Below, one piece after another: positions 14,778 to 16,964 of a stretch of 16,964 bases of DNA. How positions within the stretch are numbered: the first letter of the stretch is position 1; each line of letters begins with the position of its first letter. A program made the position numbers and the translations under genes. Source of the stretch: JBCBRD01 sp039819785. Its GTDB lineage: Bacteria; Pseudomonadota; Alphaproteobacteria; Rhizobiales; Hyphomicrobiaceae. Below the pieces are notes generated by a model. The model was given only the letters and a program-made list of their open reading frames with translations. It made no database searches and was not told the origin of the DNA. The stretch covers positions 1 to 16,964 of the forward strand of contig JBCBRH010000053.1 in assembly GCA_039819785.1 (NCBI GenBank), given 5' to 3'.

Positions 14778-16286
14778 TCAGGAACTCAATGGGATCGCAA
14801 CAAAACGCATTTCGCCTCGCCCATTTTCAATCCGCAATAACACCGCCCGCCGCCCTGACGCACGCACACGCGCGATGTTTTCGGCCACGTCCTTCAGCGT
14901 TTTGACCGGCTGCTGAGCCACTTCGACAATCACGTCGCCGCGTTTGATGCCCTTTTGCGCCGCAGCACTTTCAAGCTTGACGTCCGTGATGACGAGGCCT
15001 TGAACACTTGCATTGAGATTGAATTCGTTGCGCAGGTCATCAGTCAACTCGGCCAGCGTCGCCCCGGATACGAGGTCATTTGGATCGACCTCATTTGTTG
15101 ATGTATCCGCTCCCGCTGCACCGGCATCAACATCATCGCCACCTTCGTCCAACCGCGCGATCTCGATCGACAGTTGGGTCTTTTTGCCTTCGCGCATAAC
15201 GACCACAGGCACAGTTTTCCCTATTTGCGTCTGCGCCACGATCTTGGGCAGGCTGCGCATATCCGGAACCGGTTTGCCGTCGAACTCGGTGATCACGTCG
15301 CCCGCCTTGATCCCACCGCCTTCGGCAGGGCTCTTGTTTTCGACAGCAGCCACCAGCGCGCCCTCACCGGCCGCAACACCGAGCGACGATGCGATTTCGT
15401 CAGTGACCGTTTGGATTTTGACACCCAGCCACCCCCGACGCGTCTCCCCGAAACGGTTCAATTGGTCGATCACATTCATGGCGACATCCGATGGCACCGC
15501 AAAGCCGATGCCAATGGACCCGCCCGTGGGAGAGATGATGGCGGTGTTCACACCGATGACGTCACCATCCATGTTAAACAACGGTCCGCCGGAATTACCC
15601 TTGTTAATGGCAGCATCGGTCTGCAGATAGTCGTCATACGGACCCGAGTTGATATTGCGCTGTTTGGCCGAGATGATCCCGACTGTGACCGTTCCACCGA
15701 GACCGAACGGATTCCCGATGGCCATCACCCAGTCACCGACTTTCAAAGTCCGCGAGACGCCGAATTTCACAGCCGTAAGCGGCTTGTTTGGGTCGGGCGT
15801 GACTTTCAACAGCGCCAGGTCGGTTTTGACATCGCGGCCAAGAACTTTGTCGACGACGAGCTTGGAGCCATCACTGAAGTTGATGATGATTTCATCTGCA
15901 TCGGCAATCACGTGATTGTTGGTGACCACGAGGCCTTCTTTGGCATCGATCACAAATCCCGAGCCCAATGACGACACCTTGCGTTGAACGCCAGGCCCCC
16001 CGCCGTCAGGATTGAAGAAATCATCGAAGAATTCTTCGAACGGAGAACCTTCGGGCACCTTTGGCAAGGGAACCCCTTTCGGGCCCTTCGCAACTTGCCG
16101 CGAAGAAATATTCACAACCGCGTCGATCAACTTTTCAGCCACCGGCGCAACACTTACCGGACCGCGCGCGTTGGCCGGGTTGTCGGGAACGATAAGCATG
16201 GCCGATGTTGCGAAGACGCCGGATATCGCCAACCCGGCTGACACCACCAGTCCGGATAGACCCTGACCACCAGCCCTGAGGCTCAC
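14778..16286 (-). CDS. degP: Periplasmic serine protease of the DegP/Do (HtrA) family
   Basis: An HtrA-type envelope quality-control protease and chaperone. From the GTG at 16286 it has 502 residues; the frame is open upstream to a GTG at 16451 (557 residues). Seen, in 502-residue numbering: a hydrophobic export signal (about 12-30) ending near PANA-RGPVS, a linker with EEFFDDFFNP, the catalytic triad in VVTNNHVIADADE (H125), TDLALLKV (D156) and NKGNSGGPLF (S232), then two PDZ domains. PDZ1 contains RRGWLGVKIQ and EGGGIKAGDVITEFDG; PDZ2 contains GLVITDVKLESAAAQKGIKRGDVIVEV. The 16286 start has GGAGG 13 bases upstream, rather far, and starts among the 16451-16387 in-frame codons would add a proline-rich leader, so the N-terminus is uncertain. 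It follows hflC and a DUF2065 gene on the same strand, the usual alphaproteobacterial arrangement. HflC regulates FtsH, so the unit fits membrane and periplasmic protein turnover. Confidence 0.93.
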   Translation of the reverse strand: MSLRAGGQGLSGLVVSAGLAISGVFATSAMLIVPDNPANARGPVSVAPVAEKLIDAVVNISSRQVAKGPKGVPLPKVPEGSPFEEFFDDFFNPDGGGPGVQRKVSSLGSGFVIDAKEGLVVTNNHVIADADEIIINFSDGSKLVVDKVLGRDVKTDLALLKVTPDPNKPLTAVKFGVSRTLKVGDWVMAIGNPFGLGGTVTVGIISAKQRNINSGPYDDYLQTDAAINKGNSGGPLFNMDGDVIGVNTAIISPTGGSIGIGFAVPSDVAMNVIDQLNRFGETRRGWLGVKIQTVTDEIASSLGVAAGEGALVAAVENKSPAEGGGIKAGDVITEFDGKPVPDMRSLPKIVAQTQIGKTVPVVVMREGKKTQLSIEIARLDEGGDDVDAGAAGADTSTNEVDPNDLVSGATLAELTDDLRNEFNLNASVQGLVITDVKLESAAAQKGIKRGDVIVEVAQQPVKTLKDVAENIARVRASGRRAVLLRIENGRGEMRFVAIPLSS

Positions 16287-16379
16287 CCGGACGCTACCGC
16301 CTCCAGGCTGAACAGCATGGCATGCAGGTCCGGTCAGTGACCCGCTTCGATGCCGGCTCGGATGATGGATGGGCGCATT

Positions 16380-16415
16380 GGGGAGGGGCATGGGTGGGGG
16401 GAGGGGCATGGGTGG
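16380..16415. repeat. 18-bp tandem duplication, G-rich (+ strand), G-quadruplex-prone
   Basis: The unit GGGGAGGGGCATGGGTGG occurs twice in perfect tandem (16380-16397 and 16398-16415). The plus strand, which is the template for degP, has at least four G-runs of three or more with loops of one to three bases, the pattern for an intramolecular G-quadruplex. It lies about 95 bases before the preferred degP start. If translation begins upstream it encodes a repeated MPLPPP-like segment. Confidence 0.85.
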
Positions 16416-16560
16416 CAAACTCCGACCTTCGAACACGCGACCGCTTGTCACCAGCGATCGGCAGATAAGGCAACAACCGAAAGAGCCACATCGCTTTTGC
16501 GAAAAGCTGGGAACGTGACTTTGGAGGGTTCTTTATACACCCGTCAACGGCGAAGTGGCA

Positions 16561-16749
16561 CTACCCGCCACGGACCAGCCAGACGATAATGACGCCGACA
16601 CAAACTGCCACAAGTCCACCGTATCGCAGCGTCTGTTCGCCCATCTCCTGGGCAGCTTCGAGCATCCGCATCGCGTAATTCGGAAAGAGGGCCCACAACA
16701 GGCCCTCTAACACAAACACCAAACCTATTGCGGCGATCAGATCAGCCAT
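16561..16749 (-). CDS. DUF2065 small inner-membrane protein
   Basis: A 62-residue protein with two hydrophobic helices: LIAAIGLVFVLEGLLWALF (3-21) and YGGLVAVCVGVIIVWLVRGG (43-62), separated by a polar part containing RMLEAAQEMGEQTLR. Length, the GLVFVLEGLLWALFP opening and the position between hflC and a Do-type protease gene match the DUF2065 family. The biochemical role of the family is unknown; association with the HflKC/FtsH complex is inferred from gene order. The ATG at 16749 follows hflC by 29 bases, and only a weak ribosome binding site is visible. Confidence 0.85.
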   Translation of the reverse strand: MADLIAAIGLVFVLEGLLWALFPNYAMRMLEAAQEMGEQTLRYGGLVAVCVGVIIVWLVRGG

Positions 16750-16778
16750 AGGATTATCTTACACTGCGCCAGCTTCTG

Positions 16779-16964
16779 TTACCCGCCAGGTCGCTCACCG
16801 GTTTGTGATTGCCCCGAAGCATCCCCAAAGTACTGGAAGAACTGCGAATTCGGTGAAATCACAAGCCGAGTGTCTGACGACGACAGCCCCTTTTCATAAG
16901 CCTGCATCGACCGGTAGAACGCGAAGAAATCTGGATCTTTGCTGAAGGCATCAGCGAATATCTT
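16779..16964 (-). CDS. hflC: HflC, C-terminal end (gene continues beyond the window)
   Basis: Reading leftward from the window edge gives 61 residues before TAA: it opens KIFADAFSKDPDFFAFYRSM, continues QAYEKGLSSSDTRLVISPNS and QFFQYFGDAS, and ends in a short polar tail. This matches the C-terminus of HflC, where an (A/S)-F-x-x-D-P-x-F-x-x-F-x-R-S-x-x-A-Y block precedes a V-x-S-P-x-S-x-F-F motif. HflC is an SPFH/prohibitin-like inner-membrane protein that, with HflK, surrounds and restrains the FtsH protease. The start and membrane anchor lie outside the window. The following DUF2065 and Do-protease genes support the call. Confidence 0.9.
   Translation of the reverse strand, partial: KIFADAFSKDPDFFAFYRSMQAYEKGLSSSDTRLVISPNSQFFQYFGDASGQSQTGERPGG

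Noticed and set aside
15174..15971. 265-codon plus-strand frame opposite the Do-type protease
   Set aside because: It mirrors the conserved protease and PDZ coding region and has no recognisable domain; a shadow of GC-rich coding sequence.

Overview
The window looks like an alphaproteobacterial chromosome, most probably Hyphomicrobiales (Rhizobiales) or a close relative. Three things point there: the hflC / DUF2065 / Do-protease gene order at the right end, the short alphaproteobacterial type of phosphatidylserine decarboxylase, and two copies of a palindromic intergenic repeat resembling those common in rhizobial genomes. Base composition is moderately GC-rich, and several intergenic gaps are clearly AT-rich. 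No RNA gene, CRISPR array, insertion sequence or phage gene was seen. The first gene (Wzc-like) and the last gene (hflC) run off the window.

Layout. Bases 1-4400 (+ strand) carry a Wzx/Wzy-type polysaccharide block: the C-terminal part of a Wzc/BY-kinase-like chain-length protein, a WcaJ-type polyprenyl-phosphate hexose-1-phosphate transferase, an intrinsic terminator, and an O-antigen-polymerase-like (Wzy) membrane protein with a proline-rich tail. Bases 4611-5843 (- strand) hold a GT4 glycosyltransferase. Bases 6096-6359 (+) hold a small 87-residue protein of unknown function, convergent with a predicted outer-membrane beta-barrel protein on the - strand (6423 to about 7478). Bases 7762-10747 (+) hold a soluble sensor-less histidine kinase followed 22 bases later by a HerA/DUF87-type ATPase. 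Bases 11152-12594 (+) hold a bifunctional mannose-1-phosphate guanylyltransferase / mannose-6-phosphate isomerase, which supplies GDP-mannose. Bases 12793-14462 (-) hold a phosphatidylserine decarboxylase whose stop codon overlaps the proposed start of an Sfp-type phosphopantetheinyl transferase. Bases 14778-16964 (-) hold hflC (3' end), a DUF2065 membrane protein and a DegP/Do periplasmic protease.

How the genes work together. The left two thirds is an exopolysaccharide locus. ManC makes the activated sugar, the WcaJ-like enzyme starts the lipid-linked unit, the GT4 enzyme extends it, Wzy polymerises it, and the Wzc-like protein controls chain length and export. The beta-barrel protein may act at the outer membrane. 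No flippase, Wza-type export channel or further glycosyltransferases are in view, so the locus continues to the left or is dispersed. The right third is membrane lipid and envelope protein quality control and looks like a separate unit. The two convergent junctions, GT4/wzy and manC/PPTase, each carry one copy of the same roughly 103-bp double-hairpin repeat (94 of 103 positions identical by hand alignment).

The most noteworthy points are the Walker A motif of the Wzc-like protein, which has lost its lysine (GEGSS instead of GEGKS), the histidine kinase-HerA pair inside an EPS locus, the repeat pair, the psd-PPTase coupling, and an 18-bp tandem G-rich repeat with G-quadruplex potential beside the degP start. 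I do not see a complete, clearly new defence or mobile system.
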